Positions 14,613-23,433 of a DNA stretch of 64,000 bases are shown in pieces; position 1 is the stretch's first letter; each line of letters begins with the position of its first letter. The notes under the pieces are model-generated. The model was given only the letters and a program-made list of their open reading frames with translations, did no database searches and was not told the origin of the DNA. Made by a program: the position numbers and the translations under genes. The DNA comes from Paenibacillus_V sp046244365 (GTDB taxonomy: Bacteria; Bacillota; Bacilli; Paenibacillales; NBRC-103111): contig NZ_CP176395.1 of the NCBI RefSeq assembly GCF_046244365.1, forward strand, positions 2,480,001-2,544,000, given 5' to 3'.

Positions 14613-17135
14613 ATGAACGTCAAGAGGTTGTTTTCCGTGGTTGCCAGCGCAGCCGTGGCGGGAAGTCTGCTGCTGCCCGCCGCTCAAACTCCGGTCTATG
14701 CGGACCGGGGAGTCGTCGATCTGTGGAAGTCGATCAAGCCGCTTACGACGATTTCCAGCGCTATGAATACGGGGGCTCATCCCGACGACGAGCACAGCGC
14801 CATGCTGGCGTACCTCTCCTTGGGCAGAGGGGTGAATACCTCAAGCGTTATCGCCAACCGCGGAGAAGGCGGACAGAACGAGATCGGCAGCGAGCTCGGC
14901 AACGCCCTTGGCATTATCCGAACCCGAGAACTGCAGGAAGCATCCAAAATCACCAACATTACGCTTGCGAATTTGAGCGAGCAAATCGATGACCCGATTT
15001 TCGACTTCGGATTTTCCAAAAGTCCGGATGAAACGCTGCAGAAATGGGGGGATTCCGTCGTTTACGAGCGGTTGATCCGTAAAATCCGTGAACTGCGCCC
15101 GGACGTGGTCGTCCCGGCTTTTCTGAATGAAGAATCGACACATGGCCATCACCGGGCGGTCAATGTCATTACCGTTCGCGCGTTCAAGGATGCGGCAGAT
15201 CCGAAGGTGTTTCCGGAGCATTTGAAAAACGGACTGAAGCCGTGGCAAATCAAGAAGCTGTATGTGCCTGCAAACGATAAAGCATATAACGTATCCGTAC
15301 CTGTCGGCGATTATGATGAGGTTTACGGCGCATCGTACGTGCAGCTTGGCGAAGAATCCCGGTTCATGCACAAGAGCCAGGGCATGGGCAGACATGTGGA
15401 CGAGGGACCGGAAAGCAGCTATTACAAATTGGAATCGTCCACGGTAACCGGCAAAGATAAAGAAAAGGATTTCTTTGACGGCATCGCGTTTACGTTCGAG
15501 GATTTGGCGAACGAGCTCGATGCCAAGGGCAAAGACAACAAAGTCGTCAAGGACCTGCGCGATCTACATAAGGATTCGGGCGAAGTGATCGGCGCGTACC
15601 CGAAATTTGCCGATGTGGCCCGCGAAGTACAGGAAATGAAGACCGACGTCAAAATCGCCCTAGACGATGTAGCGAAGTCGAGCTTGGATGAAGCGACCAA
15701 AACGGATTTGACGTTCCGTCTCCAGGTCAAAGAGGAGCAGTTGAATAAAGCCGGCATGGAAGCGACTTCCCTCGTAGCGAAAGTGAAGCCGGAAACCGGC
15801 GAGCTCGTTGCGGGTCAAACGACCAAAATGACGGTGTCCGCCTACAACGGAGGAAATGTGGCGATTAGCGGCGTTTCCCTGAAGCTGAATGCCCCCGAGG
15901 GATGGAGCGTCAAGCCGCTTGGGGCCACAACCTTCGAGAAGCTGGGCTATAATCAGACCGTTTCGGCAACGTTCGAGGTGAAGGTGCCGGCGAATGCCGC
16001 ATTATTTGACCCTTACGCCAAGCCTGTTGTTACAGGGGATGTGGAATACCGGTTCAATGGCGTAACCGACAAGATCCGGGTGACTCCGCAATCTACGGTA
16101 GCGGTGCTGCCTCCATTCTCGATGTCGCTCAGTCCGAACGCTGCGGTGCTGAACACGCTGAAGCCGGAAGAGCCGATCTCCGTGAAAGTAACGGTTCGCA
16201 ATTACAATCCGGGCGCTGCCGTTGCTTCGATTAAGTTGAACGTACCGAACGGCTGGACCGTTGATCCCGCTCAGGACGTAAGCTTTGCCGCCAAAGGTGA
16301 AACGAAGTCGCTTGCCTTCACGGTTGTGCCTTCTGCGTCTGTCGCGAACGGCGCCTATACGATTAAGGCAACTGCCGGCAACGCGGTATCGGATAGCTCC
16401 TCGGGCGCGCAGGTCATTCAATACCCGCATATCGGCAAAACGTACTTCGTTCAACCGGCGGAACTGAAAATCCAGGCGTTCGATCTGGAAGTGCCGAAAA
16501 ACCTGAAGGTCGGCTATGTGTCCAGCGGATTCGACAATATTGACCAGTACTTGCAGCAAGTCGGCGTCAACGTGACCAAACTGGGAGAAAAAGATATTCA
16601 GTACGGGGATCTTTCCCAGTACGATACGATTGTTCTCGGTATTCGCGCTTACGCCTTCCGTCCGGAATTGATTCCGAGCAACCAGCGTCTGCTGAGTTAT
16701 GTAGAGAACGGCGGAAACCTGGTCGTGCAATATCATAAGCCGGAAGACAAATGGACGCCGGATCTGGCTCCGTATCCGATTAAAATCGGTTCACCGCTGA
16801 TCAAATGGCGCGTAACCGACGAAAATTCGAAAATGACGACGCTGGCGCCGGATCATCCGCTTCTCAATACGCCGAATAAAATTACCGCAGAAGACTGGAA
16901 CAACTGGATTCAAGACCGCGCCGCCTACATTCCTTCCGAATGGGGCAAAGAGTACACGGAGCTGGTTTCCACCGCGGATGCGGGCGAAAAACAATTTAAC
17001 GGTATTTTCTTGGCCGCTCCTTACGGTAAAGGTACGTATTCCTACAGCACGCTTGTTTGGTACCGCGAGATTCCAAGTCTGGTGCCGGGTTCAATCCGGA
17101 TGTTCGTCAATATGATCAGTTGGGAACAGCAATAA
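14613..17135 (+). CDS. Secreted PIG-L (LmbE) deacetylase with NEW3-type domain
   Basis: An 840-residue exported enzyme. The signal peptide is at residues 1-30 with likely cleavage after VYA. The PIG-L/LmbE zinc deacetylase domain has 'AHPDDE' at 55-60 and a second metal motif 'THGHHRAVN' near 175. These enzymes hydrolyse N-acetyl groups of GlcNAc-type compounds or related amides. A helical linker follows, then beta-sandwich repeats ('PETGELVAGQTTKMTVSAYNGG', NEW3-like), then a C-terminal ThuA/GATase-like fold ('LKVGYVSSGFDNIDQYLQQVG', 'NGGNLVVQYHK'). The ATG at 14613 has GGGAGG six bases upstream. It would act outside the cell before uptake. Confidence 0.85.
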   Translation: MNVKRLFSVVASAAVAGSLLLPAAQTPVYADRGVVDLWKSIKPLTTISSAMNTGAHPDDEHSAMLAYLSLGRGVNTSSVIANRGEGGQNEIGSELGNALGIIRTRELQEASKITNITLANLSEQIDDPIFDFGFSKSPDETLQKWGDSVVYERLIRKIRELRPDVVVPAFLNEESTHGHHRAVNVITVRAFKDAADPKVFPEHLKNGLKPWQIKKLYVPANDKAYNVSVPVGDYDEVYGASYVQLGEESRFMHKSQGMGRHVDEGPESSYYKLESSTVTGKDKEKDFFDGIAFTFEDLANELDAKGKDNKVVKDLRDLHKDSGEVIGAYPKFADVAREVQEMKTDVKIALDDVAKSSLDEATKTDLTFRLQVKEEQLNKAGMEATSLVAKVKPETGELVAGQTTKMTVSAYNGGNVAISGVSLKLNAPEGWSVKPLGATTFEKLGYNQTVSATFEVKVPANAALFDPYAKPVVTGDVEYRFNGVTDKIRVTPQSTVAVLPPFSMSLSPNAAVLNTLKPEEPISVKVTVRNYNPGAAVASIKLNVPNGWTVDPAQDVSFAAKGETKSLAFTVVPSASVANGAYTIKATAGNAVSDSSSGAQVIQYPHIGKTYFVQPAELKIQAFDLEVPKNLKVGYVSSGFDNIDQYLQQVGVNVTKLGEKDIQYGDLSQYDTIVLGIRAYAFRPELIPSNQRLLSYVENGGNLVVQYHKPEDKWTPDLAPYPIKIGSPLIKWRVTDENSKMTTLAPDHPLLNTPNKITAEDWNNWIQDRAAYIPSEWGKEYTELVSTADAGEKQFNGIFLAAPYGKGTYSYSTLVWYREIPSLVPGSIRMFVNMISWEQQ

Positions 17136-17172
17136 TCCCGCAATCTTATACATTTTACTTTAAATGAAAACG

Positions 17173-17196
17173 GGAGGACCTTTCACAAGGTCCTCC
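17173..17196 (+). promoter_or_regulatory. Intercistronic 10-bp hairpin
   Basis: GGAGGACCTT and AAGGTCCTCC pair perfectly around TCAC. There is no T-run. It lies between the secreted PIG-L gene and the creatininase gene and may set their relative message levels. Confidence 0.7.
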
Positions 17197-17229
17197 GAAT
17201 GTTCACCGAAGCGGAGGCATCAGGGGCAC

Positions 17230-18003
17230 ATGAATGTAATGAATGTCCATGGAAGAGAGATCGGCGGCATGGCGGACAAGGTCCGGTTTGCGGTTGTCCC
17301 GTTGGGGGCGCTGGAATATCACGGTCCGCATTCGCCGCTCGGAACCGACATATTTCTGGCGGGAGGATTCGCCGAACGGATCGATCCGGCGCTAAAGCCT
17401 CTTCTTTATCCGACGATTCCGTATACCTTCTGTCCCGGAAAAACCGGCGATTATCCCGGCACGGTTTCCATTCGTCCATCGGTAGTCGTCGAATATATGT
17501 CGGACGTTCTGGAGGGGATTTGCCGATTGGGCATCCGGAACATCGTGTTGTTGAACGCCCACGACGGGAATATGGGAACCTCCCGGACGGTCGCCGAATT
17601 CGTCACGTCCAGATGGAAGGATGCCAGCATCCTGCTCATCAACTGGTGGCAAATGGCGGCGGCGGAAACGACGAACGGCTGGGGGATTTTCCAGGGGACG
17701 ACAGGCAGGGGCCACGGAGGTCCTTACGAGATGTCCGCCGTTAAAGCGATGCATCCCGAACTGGTATCCGTCTCGGATTCGGATGCGGAATTAGATTCAT
17801 GTCCCCCTTTGTCCCCTTTGCCCTACATTTTGGTGGAAGGAAAGCCGCAGGGTTGGGACGGTTATACGGGGAGAATTAAGCAGACAACGCTGCAAGCCGG
17901 CAAGATGATTGTGGAAGAAGCCGCCGTAAATATGAACGCATTGATTCGAAACTGGCTGCAGATGAGAGAACAACAGGAGGGCGAGAGCAACCATGGGATA
18001 TAG
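17230..18003 (+). CDS. Creatininase-family amidohydrolase
   Basis: A 257-residue metal-dependent amidohydrolase. Family marks are 'VVPLGALEYHGPHSPLGTDIFLA' (metal ligands E, H, D) at about residues 20-42, 'GIRNIVLLNAHDGNMG' and 'TGRGHGGPYEMSAVKAM' with the catalytic H/E. Members cleave creatinine, formamides, lactams and peptide-like amides, so the reaction is not fixed. An ATG at 17164 lies before the hairpin; the ATG at 17230 with GGAGG upstream gives the normal N-terminus. Its end overlaps the lyase gene by 11 bases, indicating translational coupling. Confidence 0.85.
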   Translation: MNVMNVHGREIGGMADKVRFAVVPLGALEYHGPHSPLGTDIFLAGGFAERIDPALKPLLYPTIPYTFCPGKTGDYPGTVSIRPSVVVEYMSDVLEGICRLGIRNIVLLNAHDGNMGTSRTVAEFVTSRWKDASILLINWWQMAAAETTNGWGIFQGTTGRGHGGPYEMSAVKAMHPELVSVSDSDAELDSCPPLSPLPYILVEGKPQGWDGYTGRIKQTTLQAGKMIVEEAAVNMNALIRNWLQMREQQEGESNHGI

Positions 18004-19501
18004 AGAACGAATCATCGAATCGGAGGGCAGCGCGTTTCCGGGAAAAACGTATACGGAGGTCGTTCTGGAACCGGCGTTTAACGAAGCGAAAAAGCAATTA
18101 TTGGCACCTATGATGGCCATCAACAAGGCGCATCTCATTATGCTGGCCGAGCAAAAGCTGATCACGCCGGAGGAAGCCGGCCAGATCGCCAAAGCGATTC
18201 AAGCGCTGGACCTGAACGCTTTGCGTGAAAGCGGTTATACGGGAGAGTTTGAGGATTTGTTCTTCCAGGTTGAAAGCCAGCTTCTCGACTTGGCGGGAGA
18301 CGTCGCTGGAAATCTTCATTTGGCCAGAAGCCGTAACGATATGGGGATTGCGATCTACCGGATGACCCTGCGTGAGAAGCTGCTTGTGTCCGTTTCCTCC
18401 GCCTTATATTTGAAGGAGCATCTCCTTGCTTTCGCACAGGATCATGCGGAGACGATCATGATCGGGTACACCCATACGCAGCAGGCTCAACCTACGACGC
18501 TGGCTCATTACATCATGGCGGCGGCGGATTCTTTAAGCCGGGATATTCGCCGTATGGTGTCCGCTTATGCGAATTGCAACAGGAGCAGTATGGGGGCTGC
18601 GGCACTTACCACTTCGGGCTTTGCCATTAGCAGGGAGAAGATGATGGAGCTGCTCGCTTTCGAAGGGCTTGTGGAAAACTCGTACGATGCGATCGGAGGC
18701 GCCGATTACATCGGAGAAATCGCGTCGGCCGTTCAATTGGCTGCGATCAATCTGGGACGCGTCGTGCAGGACCTGCTGCTGTGGTGTACCCAGGAGTTTG
18801 CCGTATTGAAAGTGTCCGCTCCTTATGTCCAGATCAGCTCGATCATGCCGCAGAAACGAAATCCCGTTTCGCTTGAACATATGCGTTCGATATTGTCCAG
18901 CTGCGTAGGAAACGCGAATACGGTGCTTACGATGATTCACAATACCCCATTCGGCGACATCGTGGACACGGAAGACGACATGCAGCCTTATGCGTGGAAG
19001 TCGCTCGACATTATGGATAAAATGTACCGGCTGCTTGCGTCCGTCATCGGAACGATGGATGTGAACAAAGAGATGCTTCGCAAACGGACGGAAGGCAGTT
19101 TTGCGACGGTAACCGAGTTGGCGGATACACTTGTCCGAACCGATGCCCTTTCGTTCCGGAAATCGCATCACATCGTCAGCGGCGTCGTGAAGAAAGCGAT
19201 TGCCGACGGGCTTGCCGCTAACGAAATCACGCTGGACCTGGTGAACGAAGTAGCCCGGGACGTGATCGGACGGCCTGTTTCCCTTACTGAAGAAGCGCTC
19301 CGGATAACCCTCGATCCCGTCCATTTCGTAGCCATCCGTTCGTTGCCCGGAGGACCGAGTCCGGTGGAAATGAACCGGATGATCGCAAACCGGCAGGAAG
19401 AGCAGCAGGCGCAGCAAGCGTGGTTGAAGGATTCGCAAGAAAAGACAAGGCTTGCTCAAGAGCATCTGGATCAAGTGGTTGCCGAATGGGGCAGGTCTTG
19501 A
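17993..19501 (+). CDS. Argininosuccinate lyase-like enzyme
   Basis: A 502-residue member of the fumarase/aspartase/argininosuccinate lyase superfamily, which eliminates fumarate from succinyl-type substrates. The signature 'SSIMPQKRNPVSLE' is at about 282-295 and the 'YTHTQQAQPTTLAHY' His region is near 159. Two positions differ from housekeeping ArgH: the EDIH motif reads 'FEDLFFQVE' and 'LHTGRSRND' reads 'LHLARSRND'. There are no arginine genes nearby. I therefore infer a specialised substrate rather than arginine synthesis. It overlaps both neighbours, within the PIG-L/kinase operon. Confidence 0.85.
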   Translation: MGYRERIIESEGSAFPGKTYTEVVLEPAFNEAKKQLLAPMMAINKAHLIMLAEQKLITPEEAGQIAKAIQALDLNALRESGYTGEFEDLFFQVESQLLDLAGDVAGNLHLARSRNDMGIAIYRMTLREKLLVSVSSALYLKEHLLAFAQDHAETIMIGYTHTQQAQPTTLAHYIMAAADSLSRDIRRMVSAYANCNRSSMGAAALTTSGFAISREKMMELLAFEGLVENSYDAIGGADYIGEIASAVQLAAINLGRVVQDLLLWCTQEFAVLKVSAPYVQISSIMPQKRNPVSLEHMRSILSSCVGNANTVLTMIHNTPFGDIVDTEDDMQPYAWKSLDIMDKMYRLLASVIGTMDVNKEMLRKRTEGSFATVTELADTLVRTDALSFRKSHHIVSGVVKKAIADGLAANEITLDLVNEVARDVIGRPVSLTEEALRITLDPVHFVAIRSLPGGPSPVEMNRMIANRQEEQQAQQAWLKDSQEKTRLAQEHLDQVVAEWGRS

Positions 19502-20478
19502 AGCCGGTATACAGGATTCCGCTGCTGGCGGTCGATGGCGGGGGAACCAAATGTCTTGCCGTTTTCGTGGATTCGGAGGGAAACGTTTGGGGAGAAGGAA
19601 AAGCAGGCTCTTGCAACTATCAGGGCGTGGGAAGAGAAGCGGTTATCCGGGAGCTGATTGAAGCGATTCGCGGAGCGATCGGTGAAATAAGCTTGAAAAG
19701 GGAACCGACGTGTGAGAACATGGAGTGGGAAGTGGATTGCGCCGTGTTTGCCTTGGCCGGGCTCGATACGGAATTCGACCGGAACGTCATCCGTGCGTTG
19801 GTGGAAGAAGTATTGAACCGGTTGCAAATCCGCGTACAAAGTTTAATCGTCGAGAACGACGGATTTGCCGCCTTGCTCGGGGCGACGGATGGAGGCCCGG
19901 GCATCCTGATCATCGCAGGGACAGGCTCCATCATCTATGGGATCAACGAGCAAGGGGTAAGCGCTCGGGCCGGTGGCTGGGGACATCGGGTAGGCGATGA
20001 AGGCAGCGGATATTGGATCGGCAAACAAGCGATAACCGCGATTTTAAAGGCGGAAGACGGCAGGGGCAAGCCTACCCGTTTGGGGGAGTGGATTATCCCG
20101 CATCTTGGTCTGAGCAATGCCGAGGACTTGTACAATTGGGTTTATCACGCCGATTATTCGGTGGACAAGGCGGCCGAGCTGTCACGAATGGTCAGCATAG
20201 CTATGGCGAAAGGCGACGAAGTGAGCCGTGAGCTGCTCGTAGCCGCGGCGGACGAGCTTTTTGAAGGTGCATGTGCGGTTATCCGTAAGCTGAACATGCG
20301 GAACACCCCGTTCAAAATCGTATTACAGGGCGGCGTGCTTCAGAACGACGATTTTATCCATCAGGCTTTAATCGAAAAATTTCGTGCATTTACGCCGCTC
20401 GCCGTACCGGACAAAGCCCGTAAAGAACCGATTTATGGCGTCATTGCCATGGGACTTTCATATATGAAACAAAGGTGA
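19486..20478 (+). CDS. BadF/BadG-type N-acetylglucosamine kinase-like protein
   Basis: A 330-residue ASKHA-fold kinase related to GlcNAc kinase (NAGK, MurK) and BadF/BadG. The phosphate loops are 'LLAVDGGGTKCLAVFVD' near residues 13-30 and 'GILIIAGTGSIIYG', with 'GWGHRVGDEGSGYWIG' between them. It probably phosphorylates an amino sugar after import and deacetylation. The ATG at 19486 overlaps the lyase end; a TTG at 19498 overlapping the lyase stop is also possible. The stop is five bases before the next start. Confidence 0.85.
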   Translation: MGQVLKPVYRIPLLAVDGGGTKCLAVFVDSEGNVWGEGKAGSCNYQGVGREAVIRELIEAIRGAIGEISLKREPTCENMEWEVDCAVFALAGLDTEFDRNVIRALVEEVLNRLQIRVQSLIVENDGFAALLGATDGGPGILIIAGTGSIIYGINEQGVSARAGGWGHRVGDEGSGYWIGKQAITAILKAEDGRGKPTRLGEWIIPHLGLSNAEDLYNWVYHADYSVDKAAELSRMVSIAMAKGDEVSRELLVAAADELFEGACAVIRKLNMRNTPFKIVLQGGVLQNDDFIHQALIEKFRAFTPLAVPDKARKEPIYGVIAMGLSYMKQR

Positions 20479-20483
20479 GGAGC

Positions 20484-21227
20484 ATGAAAAAAAGGCTGTT
20501 ATTCGTATTTGCCCATCCGGATGACGAATCGTTTGCCAGTGCGGGTACGATTGCCAAGTATTGCAGCCGGGGACATGAGGCTTTCTTGATTTGCGCGACT
20601 TCCGGATGCAAAGGCAAGTCCGGGGAATTTGAAATAACATGCCGGGAACGACTGGCTCTGCATCGTGAACAGGAGCTGCGGAATGCCTGCGATCTTATGG
20701 GCATTACCGAGCTTTATCTTTATCGCTACGCGGACGGCAGTCTCATTGAGCAGGACAGGGACAAAATGGCGGAACGCATCAAGAAGACGATACTCGAGGT
20801 AAAGCCTCACGTCGTCGTCACGTTCCCGCCGGACGGCGTTACGGGACATCCCGATCACATTGCCGTATCCCGGGCAACGGAACAAGCCGTCCTCTTATCC
20901 GAAAAGCTGCTTTCCGGTTCCGATTTGCCGGCGTTCTATTACGTTTCCATTCCTCACTATTACGAACATTGTCAAGATTCCGGACCTGAGGAGCGGTATC
21001 CCATTACGGGGAAAGTAAGCATCGGAAATTTCCGCTTGCGTAAAGGGGAAGCCTTGAAGGCCCATAAAAGCCAGGTTTATTCCTTGAACCGGGCATATCC
21101 CGGCGTCATCCGGGGCGATTGCCACGTAATTGGGGATTATGAGTACTATACCTTGGTTCGTGTGGAGGGAAAGCCGGTTCACCCCATCGTTCCACCCGGG
21201 GAAATACCGGAAATCGATTTGATTTGA
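20484..21227 (+). CDS. Cytoplasmic PIG-L (LmbE/BshB-like) deacetylase
   Basis: A 247-residue zinc hydrolase without a signal peptide. 'AHPDDE' is at 10-15 and 'GHPDH' near 119-123, the family metal ligands. Members include MshB and BshB, which deacetylate GlcNAc conjugates, and Mca, which cleaves mycothiol conjugates. The ATG at 20484 has GGTGAGG upstream. As the last gene of the operon it pairs with the kinase and complements the secreted paralogue, giving one deacetylase on each side of the membrane. Confidence 0.87.
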   Translation: MKKRLLFVFAHPDDESFASAGTIAKYCSRGHEAFLICATSGCKGKSGEFEITCRERLALHREQELRNACDLMGITELYLYRYADGSLIEQDRDKMAERIKKTILEVKPHVVVTFPPDGVTGHPDHIAVSRATEQAVLLSEKLLSGSDLPAFYYVSIPHYYEHCQDSGPEERYPITGKVSIGNFRLRKGEALKAHKSQVYSLNRAYPGVIRGDCHVIGDYEYYTLVRVEGKPVHPIVPPGEIPEIDLI

Positions 21228-21245
21228 ACCACATAACCCGATAGG

Positions 21246-21281
21246 AAAGAACGGCTGGCGACGGCTGTTCTTTTCTTTTTT
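21246..21281 (+). terminator. Terminator of the ROK/PIG-L operon
   Basis: AAAGAACGGC pairs with GCTGTTCTTT (one G.U), followed by TCTTTTTT. Confidence 0.85.
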
Positions 21282-21343
21282 CGTTACAAGATCATCGCCT
21301 CAGTCAATGCAAGGAATTTTGCCGGAAACGGATTCCGAACCGT

Positions 21344-21372
21344 TTGACGATACCGCTTCCCTATGATAGAAT
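21344..21372 (+). promoter_or_regulatory. Promoter of mgtC-like gene
   Basis: TTGACG (21344-21349) and TAGAAT (21367-21372) are separated by 17 bases. This supports translation from 21459 rather than 21363. Confidence 0.7.
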
Positions 21373-21458
21373 TTTCTGACATTTCCTTTCCCACCTTGCT
21401 TGAGCGCTTCGTCGCAAACGCTCTACTCATACATCATTCCAATACGGAGGTTGATCTT

Positions 21459-22133
21459 ATGCAGGTTGAGCTTTTCGGAAGACTTCTGTTTGCCGGGGTT
21501 TGCGGCGCTTTGATCGGGTATGAGCGCAAAAACCGGATGAAGGAAGCGGGGATTCGGACCCATTTTGTAGTGGGCATCGGGGCTGCGCTTATGATGATCG
21601 TGTCGAAATACGGATTTCAGGACGAACTCGGCAAGGACGGGATCGCGCTCGACCCTTCGCGTATTGCGGCTCAGGTCGTAAGCGGCGTCAGCTTTCTCGG
21701 TGCGGGCATGATTTTTTTGCAGCGGCAAACGATCAAAGGGTTGACGACAGCGGCGGGCATTTGGACGACGGCAGGAATGGGGCTCGCCATCGGCGCCGGC
21801 TTGTACTGGGTAGGTGTCGCGGTTACGCTTTTGCTGCTTGCCGGACAAAAGCTGCTGCACGGGCCGTTCGGATGGCTGGCGGCGCCGAAGGTGGAGCAGA
21901 TCGAGCTTAGGGTAGCCGACGAGTCCGGCGTAGTCGAGAGCATTCGCAAGCTGCTGGCGGATCAACAAATCTCGATTGTCAGCTTCCATGCCGAGAAGCA
22001 CGATAAGGAAGAGGCGGAAATCGAGCTTCAAATGTCGATCAAGCTGCCGAACGCTTACAGGATCGACCGGCTGCTGTCGCTAATCCAAGATAGCCCGGCC
22101 GTCAAAGCCGTCGATTTGAAATCGTCTTTATAA
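21459..22133 (+). CDS. MgtC/SapB-family membrane protein
   Basis: A 224-residue protein. The N-terminal MgtC domain has about four helices with the family motifs 'AGVCGALIGYERKNRMKEAGIRTH' and 'SRIAAQVVSGVSFLGAGMIF'; a cytoplasmic ACT-like tail follows at about residues 145-224. In other bacteria such proteins affect magnesium homeostasis and membrane ATPase activity. The ATG at 21459 has ACGGAGG nine bases upstream. It has its own promoter and a bidirectional terminator, so it is a single-gene unit. Confidence 0.88.
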   Translation: MQVELFGRLLFAGVCGALIGYERKNRMKEAGIRTHFVVGIGAALMMIVSKYGFQDELGKDGIALDPSRIAAQVVSGVSFLGAGMIFLQRQTIKGLTTAAGIWTTAGMGLAIGAGLYWVGVAVTLLLLAGQKLLHGPFGWLAAPKVEQIELRVADESGVVESIRKLLADQQISIVSFHAEKHDKEEAEIELQMSIKLPNAYRIDRLLSLIQDSPAVKAVDLKSSL

Positions 22134-22135
22134 AC

Positions 22136-22178
22136 AAAAAGCATCCGGCCTCCCCCATATGGAGAACCGGATGCTTTT
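22136..22178. terminator. Bidirectional terminator between mgtC-like gene and eda
   Basis: AAAAAGCATCCGG and CCGGATGCTTTT pair with further CTCC/GGAG pairing inside. A-runs and T-runs flank both sides, so it can serve both convergent genes. Confidence 0.88.
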
Positions 22179-22191
22179 CGTTTGCCTTGCT

Positions 22192-22833
22192 TCAGGAAAG
22201 CTTGCCTGACGCTTCGAGCAGCTTGCGCGTTTTGTCTGCGATAAAGCCGAAGTTGCCTGCGGCGATTTCCTTCAAATGGATCAGCGAGCCGCCGATACCG
22301 ACAGCCTTGCAGCCTGCACGGAAAAAGTCGCCGATGTTCTGCTCGTTGACGCCGCCGACGGCAACCATCGGAATGTGGTTGAGCGGACCTTGCAGCTCCT
22401 TGATGTAAGGCAGCCCGAGTCCGGAGCTTGGGAACAGCTTGACGGCCGTCGCACCGGCTTTCCAAGCTTTTACGATTTCCGTCGGCGTCATCGCTCCCGG
22501 ATAAATCGGGATGCCGCGGCTTACCGAATAGCGGATCACGTCTTCTTCCATATTCGGCGTTACGAGAAAAGACGCCCCCGCTTCAATCGCTTGGCGGGCG
22601 TCGTCCGGATCCAGCACGGTCCCGGCGCCGATGTACATGCGTTCCCCGAACTGCCGCTGCAGCTCTCCGATCATCGGCAGCGCGCCGCTCGTATTGAGCG
22701 TGATCTCCATGACCGTGATGCCGCCTGCCAACAGCGCTTCCGCCACTTGCACGATATGACGCTCTTCCACACCGCGTACGATAGCGATAATCCCCGTACG
22801 GTCCAATTCAGCCAATCCTTGCTCCCGATTCAT
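22192..22833 (-). CDS. eda: KDPG/KHG aldolase
   Basis: A 213-residue class I aldolase that splits 2-keto-3-deoxy-6-phosphogluconate into pyruvate and glyceraldehyde-3-phosphate (Entner-Doudoroff and uronate pathways). Motifs are 'GIIAIVRG' with its Arg, 'GGITVMEITLNT' with the catalytic Glu near residue 44, 'GAGTVLDPDDARQAIEAGASFLVTPN' and the Schiff-base Lys in 'GATAVKLFPSSGLGLPYIKELQGPL'. The ATG at 22833 is preceded by GAGGGGG. It stands alone, convergent to the mgtC-like gene; no kdgK or uronate genes are in the window. Confidence 0.92.
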   Translation of the reverse strand: MNREQGLAELDRTGIIAIVRGVEERHIVQVAEALLAGGITVMEITLNTSGALPMIGELQRQFGERMYIGAGTVLDPDDARQAIEAGASFLVTPNMEEDVIRYSVSRGIPIYPGAMTPTEIVKAWKAGATAVKLFPSSGLGLPYIKELQGPLNHIPMVAVGGVNEQNIGDFFRAGCKAVGIGGSLIHLKEIAAGNFGFIADKTRKLLEASGKLS

Positions 22834-23433
22834 GACTTTGCCGTTCCCCCTCGGTTTCCGTTCTTTATAATAGCGTTTACCTCGATGTCAATCATTATAA
22901 GCTTGGAGAGTAGCCCTGTCCAATCGGAGGGGGCGAGCTGCTGAAGGGGGAATTCCAGATTTTGATGCCGGCAGGATACCGGGAACGGGTGCTCGGCTCG
23001 AAAGCCGCACCGGAGTAGGCTTTTGGCGTTTAATCGCAAATAAATGAACCATGCATAAGGAATGTAACTTGCCATTTGGCAAAAAAAGGAACCTAGTGCA
23101 TAACGTGTCTCTTTCCTCCCGCGGTCACGTTCGATACGATCAAAATCGTACCGCACGATAAGTTTAGCAAGGCAAGCTACGAAAGGGTGAGGCGTTATGG
23201 CTAGTCCTCAGCTTTCACCGCTTGACCGTTATTCATAGCGGCGCCATCGCGCACTAGTTTGATCTGAGAGCGGAGCCGTCTTCGCCGGATAAGTGCCGGT
23301 AAAATGGGGGGAATATCAAAAAAGGTATATGATAAGAAAACTGTATATTTACATCATCGGGGTGTTTTGTTAATTTATCCCTAATCAGGGCGATGTGCGT
23401 AATCAACATAACGATTGTAGGGGAGAGAGCAAA
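22834..23433. other. 600-bp spacer before the cysteine-peptide operon
   Basis: No gene is supported. A minus-strand frame (22830-23156) has no recognisable family. A hairpin GGTGCTCGGCT/AGCCGCACC lies at 22988-23011. Close to the next gene the DNA becomes AT-rich, marking the left edge of the low-GC island. TTTACA-17-TAATTT at about 23351-23379 is a weak promoter candidate. Confidence 0.5.

Noticed and set aside
22830..23156. 108-codon minus frame ending at the eda start
   Set aside because: The overlap with eda is suggestive, but there is no ribosome site or recognisable family and the composition looks non-coding.
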